Shown piece after piece: positions 42,880 through 53,037 of a DNA stretch of 64,000 bases; the stretch's first letter is position 1; every line of letters begins with the position of its first letter. The translations under genes were made by a program, and so were the position numbers. The notes under the pieces were generated by a model. It was not told where the DNA came from, searched no databases, and saw nothing but the letters and a program-made list of their open reading frames with translations. Source of the stretch: Fragilaria crotonensis (taxonomy: Eukaryota > Bacillariophyta > Fragilariophyceae > Fragilariales > Fragilariaceae); assembly GCA_022925895.1 (NCBI GenBank), contig JAKSYS010000188.1, positions 28,725-92,724 of the forward strand, written 5' to 3'.

Positions 42880-45800
42880 CGTTCAAAACTTCTCGATTGA
42901 GGCCCTTGTAAGGTAGTCAGCCAACTGGTCAGTGGTTGCAATCTTGAGCACTTCGACATCTCCGTTGCGGACGTGGTGCCAAAAGAAGTGCCACTTCACC
43001 AGGAAGTACTTGGTGCGATTAGTAATGCGTTGCTTGGTAGCGAGCAGCAGAGCACCATTGTTGTCTTCAAAGACTGCGCGAATGGTAGACTTGAAGTCAG
43101 GTGGCAGAGTCAATTCCTTGCAGATTTCTCCAAGAAGATCACGAGTGGCAACAGAGTCCTCATGCTTGCACTGAGAGCAGAGTACTCAGATTCCAATGTG
43201 GACAGGAGATCTCTGTTTGTAGTTGAGACTTCCAGAGGATTGGCAACCTCAAGGGTGATGATGTAGCCGGTGCGGGACTTGGCGCTGGTGTCAGAATGAT
43301 CAGGGTCACGACCATGGAGTCCAGCAAAGTCAGCATCAACATAGCAATCAAGAGAGAGGTCGCCAGTTGAGTCACAATAGTTCCTTTGTCAGCAGTGCGA
43401 TGCAAGTAGCGGACAATTGTTTGATTGCAATGGCATGGCTCTTCTTGGGAGAATGATTGAACCTGGCAACTTGACTTACTGCAAATGTGATGTCTGGCCT
43501 GTGTTTGTTGACAAGTACAAGAGCATTCCAACAATAGAGCGGTAGTTCCAGAACTCATCCATGGGTTCTCCATCAGGGTCAATCCCAAGGCATGCTTGCA
43601 AAGCAGGGGTGTGGTTGGAGTTGCAGTCTTGAAGTCCTGTTGCCTTTATGATCTTCTGGATCAAACCCTTTTGTGTTAGGGTGACAGTGTTGGCAACTTC
43701 ATCCTTGACAAACTTGATTCCAAGAAAGTCAGTGAAGGTGCCTTCACGAGTGAACTCCAAACCCAAATCAGTAAGATCCTGGAACAGTTTGTCAAGATCC
43801 TTCTTGTTGGAGTAGGCAATCCCAAGATCATCAACATAGAGAACAATCATGATGGTCTTGCTGTACAAGAGGCATGAGTCTGTGGCACTCTGCTTCAATC
43901 CTTGGAGGAGGAGTGCTTCACGAATGTGTTGATACCAAAGGCGGGGAGCAACCGAGAGACCGTAGAGGCTCTTAACAAGTCGTAGGCAAGTCCTTTGGTT
44001 GCTTGGCTGATCAGACTTGAAGCCTCTTGGCATGTGGATCCAGACTGGGTCAGTTAGGTTAGGCTTGGACAAAGGCACTGCTGAAGTCAATGGAGCAAGT
44101 TTGCCATCCCAATGTTAGGGACAAGACAAGGAACAATCGAACTGAACTCCAAGCAACAACTGGGGCATAGGTTTCAGGTTCTCCTTCTTCAAGGTCGCCT
44201 CGAACACAGTAGCCTTTGTACTTGGTGACTTCTCCATCTGGGGATCGCTTGCATGAAATACCCAAGTCCCTGGGAGAATCTTGGTCTTGGCTTCAAGGAT
44301 ACTGACTTCCTTCCAAGTTCCATTCTTCTCAAGGCTTGCCACTTCCTTGGCAGCTGCCTCCATCCACTTGGTCACATGCTCAATGTCAGCCATAGCTTGG
44401 TCAAAGCTCAGAGTGTCAGGATCAGATGCAGCTGCCTTGAAGGCAGTTGGGGAAGGATGATTCCATTTTCCTCAAAGATCAAGCACTTGGAGAAGCAAAG
44501 TATCCATGGCCTTGAGTGTTATCGTATCCAAGGCGTTGTGGTGCTGCGCGAATGCGGTTGGACCGGCGCGAGACGTTGGTGGCGGAGGCGACTTGACTGG
44601 TTGCTCGTCACGTGGTGAGTCAAGGGCGAATGCATTGTCTGGAACAGGACTCTCGTTTCAGACATTGGGGTCTGCTCCCGAACTGGGGAGAAGATTGGCT
44701 GATGAACTGGGGAGATCAGGGTAGCTGGTACCTTGCGTGGCGTCGCTTCCTTGGCTTGTGAGCTGGAGTGTGGACAGCGTTGCAGAGATGAAGTTCTGAT
44801 GTCTGGCGTTGGAGGAGACTGGAGAGACCGAAGATCGATAGACTGCTCCTCGTTGAGACATCAAAGGAGTTGGAGGCCTTGGAGTGAGCAATGGAGAACT
44901 TGGCAATGGCTGTTGGACAGTTGGTGTCCTGGGTGGAGCCTCAGCCAAGGGAGGAACTGGGAGTTGTTCAATTGCAACAGCTTCATCCATGGAGGCAGCA
45001 ACTCTTGTTTGGTTCTCATTGATGGCTTCTGTAGCTTGAGTCCATTCGCGCTTCCTCTGTAGCATCATTGTCGTCGTCATATCGAATGGGAACTGATATC
45101 TTGAGTCGCCAAACAAACGGGCCCAACGCGTTGTATTAAAATCCGGGAGGGCATCCACATTAGTAGCCACCGTTGCAAACCAATCATCAAACACAATGTG
45201 ATATTGGGTGATGTACCCTGTCTCTGGATTCAAAACCAAGGGGACTGTGCTTGCATGCTTCTTGGAGAGCCCCATGTTGACGCAGCGGATGGACCGAGGC
45301 TTCCAGCGAGCAGCTTCTTTCCATCTGCAATGGTTTTCTCAGAGCATACACAGGACATCCCCACACATGCAGATCATGATACTTCCTTTGCTCCCATCTG
45401 GACTTAGTGAAGACATCACGGACAGAGACCTGTTGCCAAATCAGGAACATGGTTGTGGAGAAAGATAGCATGGGAGACTGCCATTGGCCAAAGTGTTGCA
45501 TCAGCCACATCTGGCCAATGTACAGCTGAATGGAGCATCATTGTCAGCGATCGACATGATCGTTTGGATTGCCCTCTCAGCATGGCCATTGTGATGGTGA
45601 GCTCCAACTCCAGCAAACTTGACAACTTGCTTCAGAGTTCCAAGGTGCTCAGTGAACTTAGCTGAGGTGAAACTCCACCATTGTCAGAGAGATAGGATTG
45701 TGGAATGACTCCACTGTCCCTTGCCATCAACTCAAAGTTCTGCTTGGCCTTCAAGGTCTCATGAGTGTTCAGATGCTTCTGAAACTCGACATGCACAAAG

Positions 45801-46755
45801 TTGGAAGCATGATCAATGAAGAGGCAGCCACCAGCAAACATGTCTGAGTTCAAGCTCCTTCCAGCTGAAGAGAAGAGCCTTCCTTTGTTCCACAAATGAA
45901 GTGATCAATGGAGACTTGTTGTCCAGGGAGCAAGTTGTCTGCCTTGAGAACTCCAGCTCGATCCTTGATAACAGTTGTGATCTTGGCAGGAGCTGGTCGC
46001 TGATGTTGCTTCCCATATTGGCATGCAGCACACTTGGGAGGGTTGACAATTCGGCAAGCAGCAGTGTGGAGTGATCGATGCGACTCACTCCGACTCAGGA
46101 CTCCAGTTCGCATGATGAATTGGATCTTGCGAAAGGAAAGGTGTCCAAGGCGGTGGTGCCACCTTAACAACTCCTTCTCAGCTTCAGTCAAGTTGAGGTT
46201 GCTCTCATGAACAGTGTTCAGAGTAATGTTGAGAGCTGCAACTGCCTTGGGAGTATCTGAGCTGCGGTGTGCATCAGAGTAGGCAAGTTGTTGTCAGGGT
46301 TGACTCTTGCAATGAGTTGCCCTCTGGCTTCATCAGAGGTGCCACTCAAGGTCAGTTGATGAGCTTCAATGGTGATGGTTTCTCCAGGATAAGCTTGGAG
46401 CAAGCTTGTGGTGGATAGGAGCCTGACCTTGATGCAAGACACCAAGTATGCTGGGACCTTGAGCATCCTTAGGTTGCCCAGAGTATCTTGCATTGCCCAC
46501 AGAACATGACCTTGACCTTCAATCCTGAGTCCTTTGCAATGCCCTGCAGTTGAGTGATAGGGCCAGGAGTGTTGATGGGTCCAACAAAGTCCTTGCGGTC
46601 AGGAGTGATCGAGATGCTTGCACCAGAGTCCCAAATGACTGGAAACGTTGAAGCCTTGGGAGGATTCGCGAAGCGGTCGGTTGACTGAGAGCCATGCGAA
46701 GGATTGTGGAGTAGTTGCCGTTTGGAAACTTAGCCATGTTCACTTGCATTGCCAT
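42880..46755 (-). pseudogene. copia pol: protease, integrase, RT and RNase H (frameshifted)
   Basis: The protease active site VIWDSGASISITPD is encoded at about 46595-46640. Integrase has the HHCC zinc motif (WHHRLGH ... CAACQYGKQ, about 46010-46185) and catalytic segments (SIDHF, FIDHASNF, LSDNGG, HHHNGHAERAIQT, about 45545-45960). Reverse transcriptase has SLYGL...RLWYQH and YVDD at 43827-43838. RNase H has EDNNGALLLA near 43060 and ends LADYLTRA. All key motifs are present, but at least a dozen frame changes split the coding sequence. Given near-identical LTRs this is more damage than expected from age. Confidence 0.88.
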
Positions 46756-46995
46756 CTTGCGAGCAGCTTGAAGTTGCTTGGAGGTCCACTGATGGTTCCC
46801 TAGGCCTTGGAAGAATGGGAGAGACGGGGCGATAGACGCCGTTGGACTTGGGAAGCCTGCGAGCGGCGTCGCTGCTGGCGAAGCGGAGCGTCGAGGTAGG
46901 CGTCGTTGATATCGCAGTGGTTGATCCTGGCCCTTCCTCTTGCGTCGACAAATCCGATGGCGAAGCGGGATGTGTTACGGACCTTGGGGCAAGGT

Positions 46996-49319
46996 TCAGT
47001 TGGCCCATGGACGATTGTATCGTTGCAGTGGCGGCAGGTCCAGTGAGTTGATCGCGGAATGGAGCGCTTGAGCGAATCGACACGCTGAAGGAGAGTCGCA
47101 ACTTGGGTGAAGGTCGTTCAACTGCACTTGCTGCTGTTGTTCAACCAACGTTGGTGCATTCCTCCGAATGTAGCGTCCCATGGATCGCAAGTTAATGGGG
47201 TACCTGCGATGCAGTCCATGGGAGCGAATACTTCCGGCTTGGGGAACATTCGCGCGTCGTGTGACCTTGCGATTGTGTTGCTTGAGAGCACGACGATGGC
47301 GGCGAGAAGGTAGCTCCTTAGGATCAGGCTCAGGCGATGTTGAGCTGGGCTTAGGAAGCCAGAACAGTACGACCGTAGCCAGTAGTGCCCAAAGCAATGG
47401 AGCAATGAGCGCCTCCTGGTGAGCCTCCAAAAATTGCGAGACGTGCGGGCGAACGACCATGACATGCGCTCGAAGGATTGCCATGACTTGGCTCCAATCG
47501 ACGGCGTTGAAATGCGCCATGGCGAGTTGAATAATTTCCAGCGTGGAGGTCCACATAGTTTTTGCAAACGGGACTGAAAATATTGCCATCACGTAGGTGA
47601 GCAGTAGAACGAGTACGGGGAGGATCCGGGTCACCATGGTGCGCAGGATAAAGAGCGCGTCAGTCACACTTGGGACGACCTCAATTTCCGTGGTCCACAC
47701 CGATGGATCGAAGGCAAGGGAGACATTGTTGATTGCAGAACCAACACCTTGAGGGCCCTCAGAGCTCTTCTTGACGCCAGTATGCGTTGCCGTTGCGTGG
47801 GTGGTGGTCCAACGCTTGCAGCTTGCACCAGTTGAAAGCCTTTCCGTTGGCTTGCTTGACTTGAGGTGCTCCAGATGGAGGAGGAGTAGACTTCAGGACT
47901 TGACATCCTTTGGTCTTTCATTGCCATTCCCATTCCTGCCCTTGCCCTTGTTGTTCTCTGGGCATTCGCGCGACCAGTGTCCAGGCTTGTTGCACTTGTG
48001 ACAGACTCCTTTCTTGGCAAGTCCAGCACCATTGTTGGAGGCCTTGGACTGGATGAGGTTGAGTACCTCAGCTCTGGTGATTGGAGTTGCCATGTTTCCG
48101 ATGCAGCTGGTGGAGCCTTGAGTCGCGAGTGTGACGTGCAGGCGGCCACTCCTTCCTGTCAAAGAGCGTCCTGTAGGCATCCTCTGCGTGAGCGCAGATG
48201 TCCTTGTAGGTCAGCTTGTTGACTTGCATGTGAAGGTTGGCAGCTTCCTTGTCCTTGAATCCAATGTCCAACAAGGCTTGCTCCAACTTCTGCTTGACAG
48301 ATCGCAAAGGAAAGCGGAAGTCCTCGTTGCCAGAACCACCAGCCAAAAGAAAGATCTTGAGCATGGCCAGAGTGAGGTTGTGGTCATACTGGCCAGCAGT
48401 CGTCAACTCATTTGCATCCTTGCGAAAGTGAGCTGCCAATTGTTCAAGGTTCTCTCCAGAGTACTGACTTGGGAGCCTGGCCTTGATGATGGCCTTGAGA
48501 TCTTCAAACCTCTCAATGGAGGTGGACTGGATTGACTTGAGGAACTGGAGCCACACAACTGGGAAGGAGTCAGAATCATCCAACCTCTCAGTTACCTTGT
48601 TGCTGAGCTCAGTGGAGAGTGAAGCAAGCAAATAGGTCCTAGCTGCCATGTCGTTGGTCCTGTCATACTTGTCGTAGCGTTGAACTTGAGCTTCCGCCAA
48701 CAACTTTGCTGACTGGACCGTGTACCTGGCGTGAGCCTTGATAACGTTAGTCATCTTGGCGTCGTCAGTTGGGTCCCTGAGGTAAGCAATGGAGTCCATC
48801 CCGGTGTCCTTGAGATGATCCCAGACAACATTCTGGAAGCTGATCAAATCATCACTTGGCTTGAAGGAGATCTTGTGCCCAGTTCTCCTGAAGTTGTAGC
48901 CCTTCTGGGCTGCAGAAACATAGACAGGGCGGAGCTGGTTGGGAGAGTGTGCTCTAGGAGAGCAATGGAGCCATCCAAACCTGTCCAGGTGTAGTTGGGC
49001 TTTCCACCTGTCCAAGCAGACCATTCATCCTTGGTCACCAAAGTGATTCCCCAATGAGGGGAACAAGAGGCTTGAGCTTGAAGGAGCTGGGAGCTCCACT
49101 GGGGCAGTCATTGGGTTGGGAACCCAAGACAGACTCTTCATCAGTAGCAAGAGTCCTGGCTTGAGCGATTGCCTCGGTGAGGCGAACGTCGACAGGATCG
49201 GAGATCTCGAATCCTTCTGGATTGCCGCGGCCTTCCACAGCAGTCCCAAGGATTCCAACAACAGGTTCGTCTGGAAGATTCGTCGGGGACGTAGAGCCTT
49301 CAGATGGTGGAACCGACAT
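46996..49319 (-). pseudogene. copia gag with zinc knuckle and C-terminal hydrophobic region (frameshifted)
   Basis: Gag starts at ATG 49319 (MSVPPSEGSTS). The capsid-like part (about 48130-49024) is helical and contains AAQKGYNFRRTG and the FEDLKAIIKARLPSQYSGEN segment. The nucleocapsid zinc knuckle CHKCNKPGHWSREC lies at about 47962-48003. A 234-codon frame (46996-47700) follows with two strongly hydrophobic segments, ILPVLVLLLTYVMAIFSVPF and LIAPLLWALLATVVLFWLP, and a basic Arg-rich stretch. The frame changes at about 49030, 48110 and 47700. Confidence 0.8.
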
Positions 49320-49579
49320 GATGATTGGAGTCTTGGCTTGGAAAGCAGATCTTCAATCACTCAACAGATTGCTGGCTGCGTACTCGAGTTGGCAGAGAGC
49401 AATGAATCAGCCTAGTCTTGGGAAGACGTGGGGCTGTCGCAGGATCGCCGGAGGAGACCTGCCTTGACGCGGAGCGTAACTTCCTTGGAAAGGAACTTGA
49501 AACGAGCTTGCCGGAGAGGAAAGTGCGTTAGAGGGTAAGTCTTATTATTGGGCGAAAATAACCAGTCGAAGTACACGGC

Positions 49580-50138
49580 GTGATCAAGGCTGCGTACTAG
49601 TTCGTAGAAATCCGGGTTCGGTCAAACGTAGAGTTATAAATTCTAGTGTTGTTTAACTTATGAGCTTATTTCTAGGTTTCACTTTGAAGGAACCAATTCA
49701 ATCCAGGTCCGATTGAATCTTGCCGATCTACTCGCGAAGTTAGAGGGTTGTGGAGTGAACATTCAAAGCATTCATCCCACTGATAAGGGCATTGAAATGT
49801 CAGCTCCAACTCCGCCGTCACGGCGAATTGACAGTCGCAACAACTGTTGCAACATGGCCAGACTTAGCCAACATGATGAGGGACACATGTTGGAAATTAG
49901 TTGGCACATGAAGGGAAATTGCAGTTGAATTGCACTGGGTTAATGTGGACAAATTGGTGTTGTAGAAAAGGAGGTTATGAGGGCGGAAAGCAGTCCGGGA
50001 CAACTGTAGTTTTCGTACTGGCGATTCGCCGTATACAGTTGGCGTGAGAATCTTCGTATCCAAAGCCGGATGGGACTCAGCTGGCGGGGAAATTTCAACG
50101 TCAATAACGGCACAATAACAGCTGTCAGCTGTTGTACC
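49580..50138 (-). repeat. 5' LTR of the copia element
   Basis: This 559-bp LTR precedes gag on the minus strand. It begins, on the plus strand, with TGATCAAGG as the other copy does. No shared target duplication was found beyond the LTR ends. Confidence 0.92.
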
Positions 50139-50596
50139 TTGACTCTACCGTCTACATGTAGGCACGCAACCCCGTTCGAACAGGTACTGGGACTACGAAA
50201 AGTACCGGTACAGTGGTAAGAATTCTCACGCGAACAGTACTAGTACTCTACTCGTCACTCGTCACTCTGTACCTGTACAGCAATCTACTCTACTGTCGAA
50301 GTACAGCCTGGAATTCAGTATCTCTTTGTATGCATGTAAAATGCATTCATTCCTCCTGTCTTCAATTGCATCACAATATATAAAACAACTCTAGTGGGTG
50401 CCTCCCAATTGGTCGGACTTTTGGAATACGTGTACGGTAAAAACGAAAAAACCCACGCCTCCCAATTGGTCGGACTTTTGGAATACATGTACGGTATGGG
50501 TTGTGCACGGTTGTGTGTAGTGGCAAGCGTGCTGCAAATGATGTGTTTTACAACACAATTAGATGAGGAAAAAAGTGACAAATTCATAGAAATTTG
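50139..50596. repeat. Intergenic sequence with a repeated CCCAATTGG module
   Basis: CCTCCCAATTGGTCGGACTT with the following TTGGAATACRTGTACGG occurs at about 50401-50437 and 50458-50494, and again near 51781-51816. The spacers differ. GTAC-rich sequence surrounds it. Confidence 0.55.
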
Positions 50597-50689
50597 CTAA
50601 TTTAGATTGCTAAAATACACAGTATTGAAGTTGTTTACAAATCCTGTTGATGATACTGAGGGCACAGTTTTGATATCAGGACCTCCTAT

Positions 50690-50910
50690 AAACAATGTTG
50701 TGCAGAAGATGACCATCAGTAAATATGAAAAGATCATGTGGGTTACGAACTCTTGAGAGAGCAACGTAGCTGGCCATGTGCAAATACACCTTGTGGCAAG
50801 AAAATGCCAACTCTTCGCAATGTTTGACCTTGACTCTTGTTGATCGTCATTGCATATGCTGGTTGAACTGGAAACTGACGTCGTTTGACTGGAGTACAAT
50901 GTAGGTCGTA
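50690..50910 (-). pseudogene. Pif1/Helitron-type helicase C-terminal fragment
   Basis: On the minus strand, [20 protein letters not shown] followed by GVFAHGQL and, after a small deletion that shifts the frame, [18 protein letters not shown] match helicase motifs V and VI of Pif1-like enzymes. Helitron-encoded RepHel proteins and host Pif1 share them. Only this last segment is present. The sequence upstream does not continue the helicase, and a stop follows soon after. Confidence 0.75.
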
Positions 50911-51289
50911 ACAGGGACTACAGTACAGCCAGCGTACAGTACTGTGCAATGACCACCAATAATGCAACTTCACGACGCAACCCGCCGTTAATGAAGCGTT
51001 ATTTTTAAAGACGAAAAAACCCACCGTTAATAGAGCGTTATTTGAGTAGGAGTTGAACTTTGGAATGAAAACTTTGCGTTCATGGGGGCCAAGCACAATA
51101 CTGGCGAGCTTCTTGGTTACTGTTACTGTTTACTTTCAGTACTCAACCTGGCGACGCTCCGTAGTTACTGTTACTGTTTACTTTCAGTACTCAACCCTGG
51201 CGAAGCTCCGTAGTTACTGTTTGTACAGTCAGTACTATACGCAAGTACTGCAGTACCCCAGAGTGGTCATACTCGTCGCACAGTGAAAA

Positions 51290-52805
51290 ATTCAGACAGT
51301 ATTCATTTGATCCAGGTACCTCATTTGATCAGGTGTCTACTACAGGAAACTGGACGTACAGTACCCCAACCTGGTCGTACTCCGTACCACTACTTTTTCC
51401 CCTACAGTATGCAGTACCATGGTACCAACGTAGGAAACTTCATGAAGTACGGTATATTTACACAGTACCAGGTAGCATTTGTCAAGCAACCTGTTCACAG
51501 CAAATTCAATGAGTATTCCATCCAGTAACTTTGAATTAGTACAGTATTGTAGTTCAGTAACGTAACACACTGTCGTTTCAACATAAATTACCGTCCGTTT
51601 ATACTGTAGACCTGTAGTACATGTAATCCACGTAACAGTGCAACATTTGATCAGTACCCCAGAGTGGTCATACTCCGTAACAGACGGACGGACTGACACA
51701 CGCACGCACACAATTAATTTATAATATATGGTAGGATATGTCATACATGGACTCAGGTACCATAGACCTCGGCTATGCGTACTCCCAATTGGTCGGACTT
51801 TGGAATACGTGTACGGTATGGGTTGTACAGTTGTGTGTACTGTTTGTACAGTTCAGTACTATACGCAAGTGGTCAGTACCCCAAGTGGTCATACTCCGTA
51901 ACAGACGCACGCACTGACGCAACTACGTATATGCAAATCTTACGACATCGCTTACGGAGTACTCAGTATGCATGTATGACATATATCATACTCCAGTGAG
52001 ACAGTATTCATTTGATCCAGTACCCCAGAATGGTCATACTCCGTAACACAGACGGACGCACACGCACACACGCACACAATTAATTTATAATATAGACAGT
52101 ATTCATTTGATCCAGTACCCCAGAGTGGTCATACTCCGTAACAGACGGACGCACGCACACACGCACAAATTAATTTATAATATAGTAGGATATAGTAGGA
52201 TGGTGAAGAAAATCACGTTAGGGATAGGTTAACCTATAGTGTATACAGTGTAGTCGTAAACTGCCATACTACTCCCAGTTTAATAGTCTCTTATCTCTCA
52301 TCTCTATTTAGTAGTACCAGTAGCGTGGGTGCCTCACATTTGATCGGAGTGTCTACTACAGGAAACTGGACGTTACCCCCAACCTGGTCGTACTCCGTAT
52401 CACTACTTTTCCCCTACAGTATGCAGTACCATGGTACCCACATAGGAAACTTCATGGTACAGTACCAGGTACCTGGTACTTATCATGCCCCAGTATTGCA
52501 GTTCATCGCACGGTATATTTTACAGTAGCATTTGTCAAACAACCTGTTCACAGCAAATTCAATGAGTATTCCATCCAGTAACTGAATTCGTACAGTATTG
52601 TAGTTCAGTAACGTAACACCATCGTTTCAACATAAATTACCGTCCGTTTATGTACTGTAGACCTGTAGTACATGTAATCCACGTAACAGTGCAACATTTG
52701 ATCCAGTACCCCAGAGTGGTCATACTCCGTAACAGACGCACACACGCACACACGCACACACGCACACACGCACACACGCACACACGCACACAATTAATTT
52801 ATAAT
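51290..52805. repeat. Tandem segmental duplication with satellite-like modules
   Basis: 51325-51735 and 52330-52805 are closely similar, sharing GTGTCTACTACAGGAAACTGG, the AGCATTTGTCAA...AATTCAATGAGTATTCC module and TTTCAACATAAATTACCG. Between them a shorter module (CATTTGATCCAGTACCCCAG..GTGGTCATACTCCGTAACAGACG, then (CACACG)n, then AATTAATTTATAATATAG) is repeated several times (near 51645, 51885, 52005, 52105 and 52695). The last copy has an 8-bp CGCACACA array at about 52738-52792. Confidence 0.75.
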
Positions 52806-53037
52806 ATAGTAGGATATATATTATAGACGAATATGCAAATATTTATATATTCCGTACTGTAACTCTCATTTACAATTTTTGCTTCTGATGGGTATGAACA
52901 TATTGGTTTGCGTTGGACTATGTGCATCCACGTTGAACTGAGCTAACAAGAATTCTACATCGAACAAGAACGATTGCATCAGTGTCAGGTGTCAAAGTGT
53001 CATTCACACTTACTTTACACTATCCTTGTACGCCACC
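52806..53037 (+). promoter_or_regulatory. Probable promoter/5' UTR of the RCC1-HECT gene
   Basis: This is unique sequence between the satellite array and the start codon. It ends in CGCCACCATGG, an optimal Kozak-type context for ATG 53038. Confidence 0.45.

Larger units (their letters stand above)
42148..50138 (-). mobile_element. Ty1/copia LTR retrotransposon, diatom (CoDi-like) type
   Basis: Two near-identical LTRs of about 560 bp flank a minus-strand gag-pol. Order from the 5' LTR is Gag, CCHC zinc knuckle, a hydrophobic segment, aspartic protease, integrase, reverse transcriptase and RNase H, the copia order. The RNase H stretch EDNNGALLLATKQRITNRTK with KWHFFWHHV is characteristic of diatom copia elements. 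A purine-rich tract (GAGGAGGAGTCAGG, minus strand) precedes the 3' LTR. The reading frame is broken by many one-base shifts. Confidence 0.93.

Noticed and set aside
42148-50138. 5-bp target-site duplication around the copia element
   Set aside because: The flanks ATCCG/TCCGG on the left and CTTGA/TACCG on the right do not match convincingly, so none is claimed.
50401-50494. Short direct repeats resembling a CRISPR array
   Set aside because: There are only two adjacent copies with unequal outliers, in a eukaryotic context and without cas genes.
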